A stretch of DNA of 64,000 bases from an uncultured Clostridia bacterium (GCA_947584375.1 CANPWL010000008.1:1-64000); one strand, 5' to 3'. Positions 9,916 to 19,421 are shown, numbered from the stretch's first letter. Notes: generated from the sequence alone by a model not told the origin. Numbers and translations are program-made.

Positions 9916-11121
9916 CTAAAATCTTAGTAAACTTAATAAAAGTTTACTAAGAGCGCCTACAAAATCTATGCGTTTAACATCATATTTTGTATATATATTG
10001 TGTTTAAGCAATACCTTTGAATCCATACTGAACACAAGCTCTCCAACTTTAGTGTTTTTCTTAACGGGAGCCTCCAGCTCGCTTACTCTGTTGAATGAAA
10101 CAGTTATATTCCCTGCTGTTCCTCTTTTAATGACAAGTCTTGCTGTTCCCTCAACATAAGTTTCAGTCTTTAAATCAACTCCATGATTGACATTTATCTG
10201 CTCTATTGCGTCCTTTGGGACCTCAGGTGCATACACATCATATCCGTCGAACCCTAAGTTCAGCATTGCCTTTGCATCAGCAGCTCTGCTGTCACTATCC
10301 TTTGTATTTAGAGCAACGGCAATTAAATTCATTTTGTTACGTGAGGCAGATGCTGCAATACAGTTGCCTGCCTTTTCAGACGCACACGCTTTCAGTCCGC
10401 TTATACCTTTATATTTTCTGACTAACGTATTCAAGTTCACAAGTTCTGCCTTTCCGCCTCTGACGCTGTCCATCCACGTTGTAAAAAAGCTTTTAAGATT
10501 AGTATACTTCAGCAGCTCGGCAGAAAGAACAGCTATATCTTTTGCAGTAGATATATTTGAACCGCTTATACCCGTACTGTCTACAAACGTCGTATCTTTC
10601 ATACCTAAAGATTTTGCTCTATTATTCATAACCTTAACAAATTCTTTTTCACTTCCTGAAATTCCCTCTGCAAGTACAACACAGGCATCGTTGGCATTTC
10701 CGATAGTAACCGACTTCAAAAGCTCCTTAACACTGATTTTTTCACCAACATCAAGCCATATCTGCGAGCCTTTCATAGAATTTGCCTCAGTGGATGTTAT
10801 AAGCTTCCTGTTAAGTGTAAAATTCTTATCAGAGTTGAGCTTTTCTGCTGTCAGAAGTATAGTCATAAGCTTAGTAAGATAAGATACCGGCATTTTGTCG
10901 TCAGCCTTTTTGTCATATATAACGGTTCTAGATGAAGCCTCATACAATATTGCTGCTTTTGCTGTCACTGAAAAACCTGATGCTTTTTGACTTTTTGATG
11001 CATAAAGGGACCTCGCTGTTGACTCAGTAGAACTCATACCATCAGCAAATGCCCTTGAAAAGAAAAGTGACATAGTTATAAAACAAAGTAATAATATTAA
11101 TAATTTTTTTACAGCTTTCAC
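9916..11121 (-). CDS. DacF/PBP5-like D-Ala-D-Ala carboxypeptidase homologue with degenerate active site
   Basis: A roughly 400-residue exported protein with the fold of a low-mass penicillin-binding protein: signal peptide, peptidase S11 domain, then a C-terminal beta domain and a hydrophobic end. All three catalytic motifs are altered. The SxxK position reads YLTK (Tyr codon 10881-10879), the SxN position reads NAN (10698-10690), and KTG reads KAC (10392-10384). The flanking family residues are intact and the frame is open, so this looks like a pseudoenzyme, not a decayed gene. Start: GTG at 11121 has GAGGGAG 7 bases upstream. ATG at 11127 and 11139 are alternatives with poorer spacing. It may bind peptidoglycan or regulate other enzymes; that is inference. 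Confidence 0.8.
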   Translation of the reverse strand: MKAVKKLLILLLCFITMSLFFSRAFADGMSSTESTARSLYASKSQKASGFSVTAKAAILYEASSRTVIYDKKADDKMPVSYLTKLMTILLTAEKLNSDKNFTLNRKLITSTEANSMKGSQIWLDVGEKISVKELLKSVTIGNANDACVVLAEGISGSEKEFVKVMNNRAKSLGMKDTTFVDSTGISGSNISTAKDIAVLSAELLKYTNLKSFFTTWMDSVRGGKAELVNLNTLVRKYKGISGLKACASEKAGNCIAASASRNKMNLIAVALNTKDSDSRAADAKAMLNLGFDGYDVYAPEVPKDAIEQINVNHGVDLKTETYVEGTARLVIKRGTAGNITVSFNRVSELEAPVKKNTKVGELVFSMDSKVLLKHNIYTKYDVKRIDFVGALSKLLLSLLRF

Positions 11122-11294
11122 TTGCATACTCCCTCTCATTGAATTTAATTTTCTTATATAAATGCATAATTGTTACTTTAATAAATTTTATGCTAAAGAC
11201 AAAGGTTTATGCTATTATAAATAATGAGTTTAGAGATAAAGGAGTTATAAATTAGTAAACATCAGAAATATTCATTCGATGTATAAAATTATAT

Positions 11295-11332
11295 AAAAAA
11301 GCCCGACAGGAATGGTATCCTATCAGGCTTTT
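11295..11332 (-). terminator. terminator after the large lipoprotein gene
   Basis: On the minus strand AAGCCTGATAGG (11330-11319) pairs with CCTGTCGGGCTT (11310-11299), followed by T residues. It lies 20 bases after the stop of the 11352-13013 gene. Confidence 0.85.
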
Positions 11333-11351
11333 AGTTTTTAATTAATTTATT

Positions 11352-13013
11352 TTATAATTCAATCTCATCAGGGTCAACTTCAAAATCATCAATATCTATC
11401 TGTGACATAAAAGCTTCATAATCCTCTTCCCCTAAGTCTTCCTTTAGCTTGTCATAGTCAAAAGAACCGTCTTCTTTGTAGTATTCTTCAAGATTAAGTG
11501 CATCTTCGTCATCAACATCAGAAATGTCACCATCATAACCATAATCAGAATATTCTTCATTTAATTCAGAAACCGATGATGTTATTGCAGCAATTAAATC
11601 TTCACCTAAAGCTGTCTGAATACTTTTCATAAATTCATCAGCCTTCATTGAAGCTTGATACTCCTCCATCTGGTCTAATGTGTAAATTTTTCCGTCAGGA
11701 ACAGAAATATCAGATGCATTTGTAATTTCTCCCGTAGATGTAATTTCTGCATACTCAGTATCATTAACAGTAATCTTAACAACAGAACTTAACTTCTTAG
11801 ATTCAGCCTTATCAGTACCTTCAATTTTTACATTAAAATCACCGGATTTTATTGAGGCATCCAGTTCTCCGTTTGCAAGTCCGTTTTCCTTATCAACAAT
11901 TTCTAAATCATCGGCTTTTACTGATACGGAAACGTCCTTAGAATATTCATCACCTGCAAGAATGTTTGCGGTATATTCATAGTCTAACTTACCGTCATCC
12001 TGTGTTGCTTTAAATAGACAATTGATTGAATCGCTTTCAGCACTAAGTACATATGCGTCCTTATTATCAATACACATAAATGTTGCTTTGTCTTTAATTC
12101 CGACAATGTCTTTACCATCAAAAATCAAGCTGATGTCTTCATTCATATCTGATGATATGCTGCTGATAGCCTCATCTTTCAATTTATCAATAATAGAAGT
12201 ATAATTGCTTTCAGTAATTTCAAGATAGTCTCCAAGAATATCAACTGCAAGTTCTTTTATTGTATTATCATTTTTAAGCTTTGCAAAAATATCTTCGATG
12301 ATCTTTTTAGCAGCATCTGAAGTTATTGTGAATGTCTTTAATTTATATTCGTATTTCACATCACTAACTGAACCGCTGAAGTCCTCTTCTTTGCTAGCTT
12401 CAGGAAGTGCATCGGTAACCACCTTAATATAATCATTAAAAATTTTCTCATAATCAGTTGCTTTAAGTTCTAAAAGCTTTTTAAAACCGGAAAGTGAACT
12501 GTTATCTATATTACCGATTGATAATAAATTTGATGAAATTTCATCTTTTACCGTTTCTAAATCCTTTGAAGAAACACTTATAAAAGCATCAGAAAGCTCA
12601 GGAACTTTTATGTAGACTGATTTTGAATCATTGTCATATACACCGTTTAATGAAGCAAGATTTTTTCCGTCATAAGAAGCAACTATATCAGTACCTGCAT
12701 TGCTTCCCTTAAACTTTGTTTCAAAAGTAAGCGATAATGGCTTGACCTCAGTTCCTAAAGCTTTGGTAACTCCCTCGCCGAATTCAATCACTGACTCTGA
12801 TTTTGACGCATAATTAGCTTTGCCGGAAAAAATTCCGTTAAACGCATTAGAATTTGCAGCCGTATTAAAAACCTCTAAAAGCATTTCTTTAGCAGATAAC
12901 GACTTACTTCCTTTATCATTATCCTTTTCACCACAAGCGGTGAAAACAGTAACGGACATTGCGCACGCTAATAAAACGGATAATGTTTTTTTCATCAAAC
13001 CTCTGATTTTCAT
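11352..13013 (-). CDS. large lipoprotein of unknown function
   Basis: A 553-residue lipoprotein. The start is ATG at 13013 with GGAGG 7 bases upstream; the TTG at 13016 is not needed. A signal sequence ends in the lipobox FTACG, so Cys would carry the lipid. The mature part is rich in Asp, Glu, Ser and Lys and looks like repeated beta-rich units. The last 60 residues are strongly acidic (DEDALNLEEYYKEDG, DDFEVDPDEIEL). I recognise no named domain. It stands alone, with its own terminator, and lies among cell-envelope genes. Confidence 0.75.
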   Translation of the reverse strand: MKIRGLMKKTLSVLLACAMSVTVFTACGEKDNDKGSKSLSAKEMLLEVFNTAANSNAFNGIFSGKANYASKSESVIEFGEGVTKALGTEVKPLSLTFETKFKGSNAGTDIVASYDGKNLASLNGVYDNDSKSVYIKVPELSDAFISVSSKDLETVKDEISSNLLSIGNIDNSSLSGFKKLLELKATDYEKIFNDYIKVVTDALPEASKEEDFSGSVSDVKYEYKLKTFTITSDAAKKIIEDIFAKLKNDNTIKELAVDILGDYLEITESNYTSIIDKLKDEAISSISSDMNEDISLIFDGKDIVGIKDKATFMCIDNKDAYVLSAESDSINCLFKATQDDGKLDYEYTANILAGDEYSKDVSVSVKADDLEIVDKENGLANGELDASIKSGDFNVKIEGTDKAESKKLSSVVKITVNDTEYAEITSTGEITNASDISVPDGKIYTLDQMEEYQASMKADEFMKSIQTALGEDLIAAITSSVSELNEEYSDYGYDGDISDVDDEDALNLEEYYKEDGSFDYDKLKEDLGEEDYEAFMSQIDIDDFEVDPDEIEL

Positions 13014-13186
13014 CAAATTACCTCCAATAAAATAATAACAATTAATCGCAATCTATATTACTAATGCCATACACACTAATAATTTGTTATTAATTATATC
13101 AATATAATAATAAAATGTCAATGGCAATTTTAAAATTAATATACTATTTTTCCCACAATACAATTATTATACTAACTATATCAAAT

Positions 13187-13227
13187 AAAAAATCCGCTTT
13201 AGGGAAACTATCCCCATGCGGACTTTA
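13187..13227 (-). terminator. terminator after the polysaccharide deacetylase gene
   Basis: Minus strand AAGTCCGC...GGGGA pairs with TCCCT...GCGGATTT (arms about 13225-13211 and 13206-13188), followed by a T run. Confidence 0.8.
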
Positions 13228-13252
13228 ATATTATTTTTACTGAATTTTTAAA

Positions 13253-14194
13253 CTATGACTTAAATGAATAACCGTCTTTTTTCATACAATCAATAAAGTC
13301 ACCTAATATATTTGTATTTGTCTTAGAAACAGAATGGAGCAGATAAATTGCTCCGTCATGTTTGGCGTCAGTCACCTTTTTTAGTGCCTCTTTTTCATCC
13401 GGTTGATTGTCTACATTCCAGTCCTCATAAGCGAAACTCCACATAACTGTTTTATACCCGCACTCATTTACAAGCTGCAAAATTCTTTCTGAAAACTCAC
13501 CTCTTGGCGGTCTGAACTCTGTCATTTCGTATCCGAATTTTTCTTTAACATAATTGTGAAGCCCCATAATCTCCTGTTTTGCCTCATCAATAGAAATCTT
13601 CGGAAGTGACGGATGTGACACTGAATGATTTCCAACAGTGTGTCCTTCATCGATCATTCTTTTTACAAGCTCAGGATTTCTTTCAGCATAATCCTGTAAA
13701 ATAAAAAATGTAGCTTTAACTTTCTTCTTTTTTAATATGTCAAGTATCTTTTCTGTGTATCCGTTTTCGTAGCCTTGATCAAAGGTAAGATAAATTGTCT
13801 TTTTCTTACTTTTTTTGTTATCTGTTTTCTTTGCCATTGCAATTGCATTATACTTTGAATACTTTTCATTAAAATCAATTGCACCCTGAGGCTTGTTTTC
13901 ACTGTCAACTATTAATCCTTGTCCGTAACCTATCAGAGTATTGTCAAGTGTTGATAAATCAACCGATTTTCCTGCCATAAGAGGTTCCGCACTAGCCGAG
14001 CTTGATTTTGCCGAGCTTGATGAAGGTTCTTGCGTTACAGTTTTAGCTTCAGAACCAGTTTTTGTTTCTCTGTCGGTGTTCATTGAAGAATCTTTAATGC
14101 TTTCATCAAAATCCTTGGTATTAGGTTCTATATTATTTGCACATCCGGATAATAATAATCCCAAAGATATAACTAAACCTAAAATATATTTCAT
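13253..14194 (-). CDS. pdaA: PdaA-like polysaccharide deacetylase lipoprotein
   Basis: A 313-residue predicted lipoprotein with lipobox LSGCA followed by a Ser/Thr/Lys-rich linker. The catalytic NodB domain carries TFDQGYENGY (motif 1, in the PdaA form TFDQG), NHSVSHPSL (the metal-binding His pair) and FRPPRGEFSE (motif 3). PdaA enzymes remove the acetyl group from muramic acid on the way to muramic delta-lactam in spore cortex; other members act on vegetative peptidoglycan. The ATG at 14194 has AAAGGA 8-9 bases upstream and directly opens the lipoprotein signal; the ORF extends upstream without ribosome-site support. Exact substrate is inferred. Confidence 0.88.
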   Translation of the reverse strand: MKYILGLVISLGLLLSGCANNIEPNTKDFDESIKDSSMNTDRETKTGSEAKTVTQEPSSSSAKSSSASAEPLMAGKSVDLSTLDNTLIGYGQGLIVDSENKPQGAIDFNEKYSKYNAIAMAKKTDNKKSKKKTIYLTFDQGYENGYTEKILDILKKKKVKATFFILQDYAERNPELVKRMIDEGHTVGNHSVSHPSLPKISIDEAKQEIMGLHNYVKEKFGYEMTEFRPPRGEFSERILQLVNECGYKTVMWSFAYEDWNVDNQPDEKEALKKVTDAKHDGAIYLLHSVSKTNTNILGDFIDCMKKDGYSFKS

Positions 14195-14259
14195 TTTAAT
14201 CATCCTTTCTAAACTTAGGATAACCAAATGCAAAAATACAATGCTGTTAATTAATAGAA

Positions 14260-14290
14260 AAAATAAAAAGAGACAGCACAATGCTGTCTC
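14260..14290 (-). terminator. terminator after ireB
   Basis: Minus strand GAGACAGCA (14290-14282), 3-base loop, TGCTGTCTC (14278-14270), then TTTTTATTTT. It is a strong intrinsic terminator. Confidence 0.9.
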
Positions 14291-14306
14291 AAAGAACAAA
14301 AACAAT

Positions 14307-14552
14307 TTATTCACCTAAATAAGACTTAACTAATACCTGAAGTAATTCATCTCTGTCAATATGACGGATCAAGCTTCTTGCATTGTTGTAAGTTGTTATG
14401 TAGGTCGGATCCTCTGAAAGAATATAACCTACTATTTGGTTGATAGGATTGTATCCTTTTTCTTTTAGTGCCTGATAGATTATTGTGAGATTTTTTTTAA
14501 GTTCAGTTTCCTTATCTTCTTTAACAGAAAAGGTCATTGTTTGATCATACAT
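14307..14552 (-). CDS. ireB: IreB family regulatory phosphoprotein (UPF0297)
   Basis: An 81-residue protein with the UPF0297 core: YDQTMTF at the start, then [32 protein letters not shown] and a final VKSYLGE. In Enterococcus, IreB is phosphorylated by the PASTA kinase IreK and tunes cephalosporin tolerance. The ATG at 14552 has AGGAGG 9 bases upstream; the ATG at 14561 abuts the ribosome site. In many Firmicutes this gene sits with alaS and ruvX, but here it stands alone with its own promoter and terminator. Confidence 0.92.
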   Translation of the reverse strand: MYDQTMTFSVKEDKETELKKNLTIIYQALKEKGYNPINQIVGYILSEDPTYITTYNNARSLIRHIDRDELLQVLVKSYLGE

Positions 14553-14665
14553 AAGCTTCATCCTCCTAATAAATATTCTTACACGGAATACCAAAATGCC
14601 ATTTTTATAATTAAAAAAAATAATAAAAACTCATTCTGGTAAAAGCAAAACACATTGCTATTATT

Positions 14666-14694
14666 ATTATAACCTAAAAATTTCAAAATAACAA
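14666..14694 (-). promoter_or_regulatory. probable ireB promoter
   Basis: Minus strand TTGTTA (14694-14689), 17-base spacer, TATAAT (14671-14666). It leaves a 5' leader of about 110 bases. Confidence 0.55.
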
Positions 14695-14813
14695 GTACTT
14701 TTGAAAAAAATAGCAAAATAAATAGTTTATTATTATTAATATTTATAATGAAGTGTCGAATATAAACCATTTATATAAAATTATAAGACTAATTGTAACA
14801 AATTATTCAGCAT

Positions 14814-17228
14814 TTATCCTCTAAGTTCAATATCCAGTTCCTTAAGTGATTTCAAAACTCTTTTTATTGCCGAGTCCGCCTGTTCATCAGTCAATGTGCC
14901 GTCATGTGAACGCATTGAAATAGAATATGACACCGACTTCTTTCCGCTTTCAATTTGCTCTCCCTTGTAAACGTCAAATAGAGTAACCTTTTCAAGAGTC
15001 TTGCCAACCGCCGACTTGATAGTCTTTTCAATCACGGCAACCGGAATTTTCTCATCGCATACAAGCGATATATCTCTTGTTGCAGCAGGATATTTGGGAA
15101 GAGGTTTATAGGTCTTATCAGTATCAGCCAAAGTCATCATTTCAGGAACATTCAATTTTGCAATGTATGTTCTTGTTCCAATATCATAATTTTCCTGTAC
15201 CAACGGATGAAGTTCACCTAAAATACCAAACTCAATACCGTTCTTTATCAAAACTGCAACTCTTCCCGGATGAAATGCTGAATACTCATCAAAAGTGCAA
15301 TCATTGCCCGCAAGTTTAACATCATAATCAGCAATAGACAATGAATCCAGAAGTTCCTCTACTACTCCCTTTAGGGTATAAAAATCAGTACTGCCTTCAG
15401 AATCATACATACCTATACAAAGCCGTATAGGCTCGTTAGGAAGCTTACCTTCCGCAGTTTTTATATATTCATTACCAAGTTCAAACAACGACGCTTTCAT
15501 ATTTCTGTAATTATAGTTTCTTGATAATGTTTCACACATTGACGGAATTATAGTAGTCCTCATAACAGACGTATCTTCACCCAAAGGGTTTATTATTTTA
15601 ACAGCGTCACGAAGTTTGCTGTCCTTATCAAGAGAAATCTTATCAAAATATTTTGGCGATATAAACGAATAAGTTTCGATCTCGTTAAGTCCCATTGATA
15701 CCATTGACGACTGAACGCTTTTTATAAATCTCTGCTCTGGCGTTCTTCTAGCTTCGGCAACTCCCTTTATAATTGTAGACGGTATATTGTTGTATCCGTA
15801 AATTCTTGCAACCTCTTCTGCAATATCAGCCTTACATTCAATATCAATTCGCTCATAAGGTGCATAGCATTTTCCGTCACGAACTTCAAAATCAAGTCTT
15901 TGTAAATATTCAATCATATCGCTTTCAGGAATATCTGTTCCCAAAAAACTGTTTATCCATTTTGGATCAAACTCGACCGGATTATCATTTACCTGTGAGC
16001 AATCTCTGTCGATTATAGTGTTATAAACCTCTCCAGCTCCAAGTTCTTCAACAAGTTCAAACGCTCTCATAATTGCCGGATAACAGTTTTTCGGACTCAA
16101 TCCTTTTTCAAATCTTGATGACGCGTCGCTTCTCATGCCCAATTTCTTTGCGGTTTTTCTTACGCTTGCTCCGTCAAAGCATGCAGCCTCAAATACAACG
16201 GTAGTTGTATCACTCATAATACCGCTGTACTCTCCGCCCATAATTCCTGCAACTGCAACAGGCTTATCCTTATCGGCAATTACAAGCATTTCTTCACCGA
16301 GTGTCCTTTCTTCTCCGTCGAGGGTTACTATTTTCTCGCCTTGCTCTGCATTGCGGACTATTATACTGCTTCCGTTCACATACCTCAAATCAAATGCGTG
16401 CATAGGCTGACCGTATTCAAGCATTACATAGTTTGTAATATCTACAAAATTGTTAATAGGACGTACTCCGCTTGCACGCAGCCTTTCTCTCATCCATCTG
16501 GGCGACGGCTCTATTTTTACATTCTTAACTATGCCTGCTATATATCTTGAACACAGCTTTGGATTTTGTATCTCAACAGATAGCTCATTATCGATGTTGC
16601 CGTCAACGCCATTATAGGAAGGCTCTCTGAGCGTTCTTTTTATTCCATAAGTAGCGGCAGCCTCTCTAGCAAGTCCAAGAACAGACAGGCAGTCAGGTCT
16701 GTTTGATGTTATTTCAAACTCAACCGTTGTGTCATTGAAGCCTATTGCCTCTTTAATATCCTTACCCAGAGTTTTATCACAATCATCTCCCAAAATAAAA
16801 ATACCGTCTTCAATTGCATAAGGGAAATCATGAATTGTCAAACCTAACTCGTCAAGAGAGCATAACATACCATTGCTCTCAACGCCTCTTAGCTTTCCGT
16901 TCTTTATCTTGACAGGCTTACCATCATGTAAAACCGTTGAATTATTCAAAGCAACAGGAACATAGTCCCCTGCATTTACATTTTGAGCTCCTGTAACTAT
17001 CTGAAGCTGCTCTAGTCCCACGTCAACCTGACATACTACAAGGTGATCGGAATTCTCATGCGGAACAACAGATAAGACCTTTCCTACTACCACGTTTGTA
17101 ATATCCTTTCCCTCAGGAGTATATCCCTCAACCTTAGAGCCTGACATTGTCATATCATAGCAAAAATCCTTTATACTCTTATCGCCGACATATACAAAAT
17201 CGTTCAGCCATTTCATTGATAAATCCAT
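14814..17228 (-). CDS. pheT: phenylalanine--tRNA ligase beta subunit
   Basis: PheT, with PheS, charges tRNA-Phe. The 804 residues show the long bacterial layout: an N-terminal EMAP-like tRNA-binding domain (VVVGKVLSVVPHENSDHL), B3/B4 domain (NFVDITNYVMLEYGQPMHAFD), B5, catalytic-like module and a C-terminal anticodon-binding FDX-ACB domain (YPAATRDISLV). The start is ATG at 17228, with GGAGG about 10 bases upstream; an upstream ATG at 17249 lacks a site. It follows pheS directly under T-box control. Confidence 0.97.
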   Translation of the reverse strand: MDLSMKWLNDFVYVGDKSIKDFCYDMTMSGSKVEGYTPEGKDITNVVVGKVLSVVPHENSDHLVVCQVDVGLEQLQIVTGAQNVNAGDYVPVALNNSTVLHDGKPVKIKNGKLRGVESNGMLCSLDELGLTIHDFPYAIEDGIFILGDDCDKTLGKDIKEAIGFNDTTVEFEITSNRPDCLSVLGLAREAAATYGIKRTLREPSYNGVDGNIDNELSVEIQNPKLCSRYIAGIVKNVKIEPSPRWMRERLRASGVRPINNFVDITNYVMLEYGQPMHAFDLRYVNGSSIIVRNAEQGEKIVTLDGEERTLGEEMLVIADKDKPVAVAGIMGGEYSGIMSDTTTVVFEAACFDGASVRKTAKKLGMRSDASSRFEKGLSPKNCYPAIMRAFELVEELGAGEVYNTIIDRDCSQVNDNPVEFDPKWINSFLGTDIPESDMIEYLQRLDFEVRDGKCYAPYERIDIECKADIAEEVARIYGYNNIPSTIIKGVAEARRTPEQRFIKSVQSSMVSMGLNEIETYSFISPKYFDKISLDKDSKLRDAVKIINPLGEDTSVMRTTIIPSMCETLSRNYNYRNMKASLFELGNEYIKTAEGKLPNEPIRLCIGMYDSEGSTDFYTLKGVVEELLDSLSIADYDVKLAGNDCTFDEYSAFHPGRVAVLIKNGIEFGILGELHPLVQENYDIGTRTYIAKLNVPEMMTLADTDKTYKPLPKYPAATRDISLVCDEKIPVAVIEKTIKSAVGKTLEKVTLFDVYKGEQIESGKKSVSYSISMRSHDGTLTDEQADSAIKRVLKSLKELDIELRG

Positions 17229-17252
17229 TTTAAATAATCCTCCATTCAAGCA

Positions 17253-18272
17253 CTAAAACTGATTTAAGAAACGCAAATCGTTCTCAAACAACAATCTCAT
17301 ATCGTTTATTCCGTATCTTCTCATAACTATTCTCTCAAGACCAAGCCCAAACGCAAAGCCTGAATAAACCTCCGGATCTATTCCACAGTTTGCCAAAACC
17401 TTAGGGTGAACCATACCTGCTCCCAAAAGCTCAATGTAACCCTCGTCCTTGCACATTGAACAGCCCTTTCCTCCGCAGTTAAAGCACATTACATCCACTT
17501 CAGCACTGGGCTCTGTAAACGGAAAATGATGCGGACGAAGTCTTATCTTGCAATCATCACCGTACAGACGTTTCATCAGAAGTTCCAAAGTTCCAACCAA
17601 ATCAGCCATTGTAATGCTTTTGTCAACAACAAGTCCCTCTATCTGATGAAACAGAGGTGAGTGGGTTGCGTCAACTGCGTCAGAACGATAAACTCTTCCC
17701 GGGGAAATTATTCTGAGAGGAGGTTTTCTCTCCTCCATAACGTGCACCTGAACGGACGATGTCTGAGTTCTTAGCAGAATATTGTCAGTGATGTAAAAAG
17801 TATCCTGGGTATCCCTTGCAGGATGATCGGGCGGAAGATTAAGCGCCTCAAAGTTGTAGTAATCATACTCAACTTCAGGACCGTCCACAACATCAAATCC
17901 CATACCCATAAATATCTCTTCAATCTCGTTTAATACAATATTGAGCGGATGAAGCTTTCCTATTGTAACCTTGCTGCCCGGTAAGGTTACGTCAAGCTCC
18001 TCCTCTTTAAGTTTTTTCTGAAGCATCAAAGCCTTTATTTCTTTTACACGATTTGTTAAAGATTCTTCAATCTCTGTTCTAACCTGATTTGCAAGTTGCC
18101 CGATAACAGGACGTTCTTCAGGTGACAGCTTACCCATTTGTTTCAAAATAGATGTTAGCTCGCCCTTTTTCCCTAAAAACTTTACCCTTAATTCCTCCAG
18201 AGCCTTAGTATCGTTTACCTTTGAAAGCTCATCCTTCGCAAGCGACTTGATTTTTAAAAGTGCGTCTTTCAT
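17253..18272 (-). CDS. pheS: phenylalanine--tRNA ligase alpha subunit
   Basis: PheS is the catalytic subunit. The 339 residues have an N-terminal coiled coil and class II synthetase motifs: GPEVEYDYYNFEALNLPPDHPARD, RTQTSSVQV, GRVYRSDAVDATHSP and the C-terminal GFAFGLGLERIVMRRYG. AAGGAGG precedes the ATG by 7 bases. It is the first gene of pheS-pheT downstream of a phenylalanine T-box. Confidence 0.98.
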   Translation of the reverse strand: MKDALLKIKSLAKDELSKVNDTKALEELRVKFLGKKGELTSILKQMGKLSPEERPVIGQLANQVRTEIEESLTNRVKEIKALMLQKKLKEEELDVTLPGSKVTIGKLHPLNIVLNEIEEIFMGMGFDVVDGPEVEYDYYNFEALNLPPDHPARDTQDTFYITDNILLRTQTSSVQVHVMEERKPPLRIISPGRVYRSDAVDATHSPLFHQIEGLVVDKSITMADLVGTLELLMKRLYGDDCKIRLRPHHFPFTEPSAEVDVMCFNCGGKGCSMCKDEGYIELLGAGMVHPKVLANCGIDPEVYSGFAFGLGLERIVMRRYGINDMRLLFENDLRFLNQF

Positions 18273-18293
18273 TTATAATCCTCCTTAATAAAT

Positions 18294-18321
18294 AAAAAAG
18301 CCTTATCCCTATCAGGACAAG
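18294..18321 (-). terminator. T-box terminator
   Basis: Minus strand CTTGTCC (18321-18315) pairs with GGATAAG (18308-18302), followed by a T run. It is the off state of the pheST leader. Confidence 0.88.
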
Positions 18322-18523
18322 ACTGTATCTTGCTATACCACCTAAAGGTTAAAAGAGCCAACACTCCCCTGAATTTTAACGGTTTCAAAATCCGTTTCCG
18401 CTTACAATAAAAACTTCGGCAGAACCACTCGTGAGTGAACTTCAGTCTGATCTCGCTTAGGGAATTTTCAGCCAGTATTCCCCTCTCTGAAAGCTGTATT
18501 TCAAACCTACTCTCTCAGTCATA
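18294..18523 (-). promoter_or_regulatory. T-box leader, phenylalanine specifier
   Basis: The minus-strand leader begins ATGACTGAGAGAGTAGG (18523-18507), the usual T-box 5' end. It contains GGGGAATACTGG of stem I and a specifier region GAAGTTCACTC with TTC (Phe) at 18439-18437. It also has the conserved T-box sequence TTTAGGTGGTATAGCA (18346-18331) and ends in a terminator. Uncharged tRNA-Phe should pair with the TTC codon and T-box sequence and prevent termination. Confidence 0.93.
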
Positions 18524-18754
18524 ATGTTTAAAAATAATATATCACAACAAATTTCCTTTGTCAAGCAAAAAGCTAAAATTTTTTCAATTGGAGAAAATCA
18601 AACTTCACTTGAATTCAATAAAAATTACGAAAGATGCAAATTGACGTTTTATTATGATAAAAAACAAGTATCAATTGAAAACAGCGATGGTTCAAGCAAG
18701 GTATTGAGTTTAGACGAAAAACTCATTTTCAACAATAGCTCTTCTAAGAATTAA
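18524..18754 (+). CDS. possible small protein of unknown function
   Basis: A 76-codon frame opposite the T-box promoter. Residues 20-70 look protein-like (alternating hydrophobic and charged residues, FSIGENQTSLEF, LTFYYDKKQVSIENSDG). No ribosome site precedes the ATG, and the start overlaps the pheS promoter on the other strand. It could be a real small gene, the remnant of one, or chance. Confidence 0.25.
   Translation: MFKNNISQQISFVKQKAKIFSIGENQTSLEFNKNYERCKLTFYYDKKQVSIENSDGSSKVLSLDEKLIFNNSSSKN
18536..18564 (-). promoter_or_regulatory. sigma-A promoter of the pheS-pheT T-box operon
   Basis: Minus strand TTGACA (18564-18559), 17-base spacer, TATATT (18541-18536). It lies immediately before the T-box leader. 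Confidence 0.8.
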
Positions 18755-18779
18755 TTAAACTCTATTAGTCAATATATCG

Positions 18780-19358
18780 TTAAAAGTCCTTCCAATTTTT
18801 CCAGTTATAATCAGGATCATCTTTATCTATAATTTCATCAGCGCTTAAATCTCTATATTCCTTCTTTGGATATTTAATCTCATTGTATAAATTATTTATC
18901 AGATAAAGTTTAGCGTCTGTATCACAGAAATACAGTGAAACAATCTCGCCGCTTTTTAGCTTAAACTGCAAATTACCAAAAGCGTCCTGAGATGTAGATT
19001 GAATATCCTTATAAAAAACGGTAACTTCTTTGTAGCTTGTCTTTTTCAGATTAAAAAGCCTTGCCTGCTTGTGTTCAATATGGTCATCATATATTTTGGT
19101 ATAAGCACCGCTATCCTCCTGACGTTTTACTGACATAATTATCAGACTGTTAAATGCAAGGCATATCACAAGTATAAAAGCAGTCAACAGTTTCAGCCAA
19201 ATTAAAGGTACTCTCCACAATAAAATACAAATCACAGCAAGAAGAATTATATTCTGAATCCTTAATTTTCTTATCTTTTTATTGACATTTATACGCTCTC
19301 CTGCCTGTTCAATTTGTTCAGAGGCAGACAGCTTTTTCGGAAATATATATAACAGCAT
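18780..19358 (-). CDS. membrane protein with two transmembrane segments, unknown function
   Basis: A 192-residue protein. A short cytoplasmic start is followed by two adjacent hydrophobic helices (about residues 37-80, ILLAVICILLW and LLTAFILVICLAF). A soluble C-terminal domain with alternating strands (TKIYDDHIEHKQ, YKEVTVFYKDI, LKSGEIVSLYF) follows, reminiscent of YcxB or PH-like bacterial domains. The ATG at 19358 has AGGTG 5 bases upstream. I cannot assign a function. Confidence 0.6.
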   Translation of the reverse strand: MLLYIFPKKLSASEQIEQAGERINVNKKIRKLRIQNIILLAVICILLWRVPLIWLKLLTAFILVICLAFNSLIIMSVKRQEDSGAYTKIYDDHIEHKQARLFNLKKTSYKEVTVFYKDIQSTSQDAFGNLQFKLKSGEIVSLYFCDTDAKLYLINNLYNEIKYPKKEYRDLSADEIIDKDDPDYNWKNWKDF

Positions 19359-19421
19359 TTTATCACCTAGCAAATAGAGCAAATGTTCTTTTACATTTAA
19401 TATCGCAGTTAATTAATTTTT

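Noticed and set aside
10187-10882. 231-codon frame antisense to the DacF-like gene
   Set aside because: It lies entirely inside a conserved gene on the other strand, has no ribosome site and looks like a codon-bias shadow.
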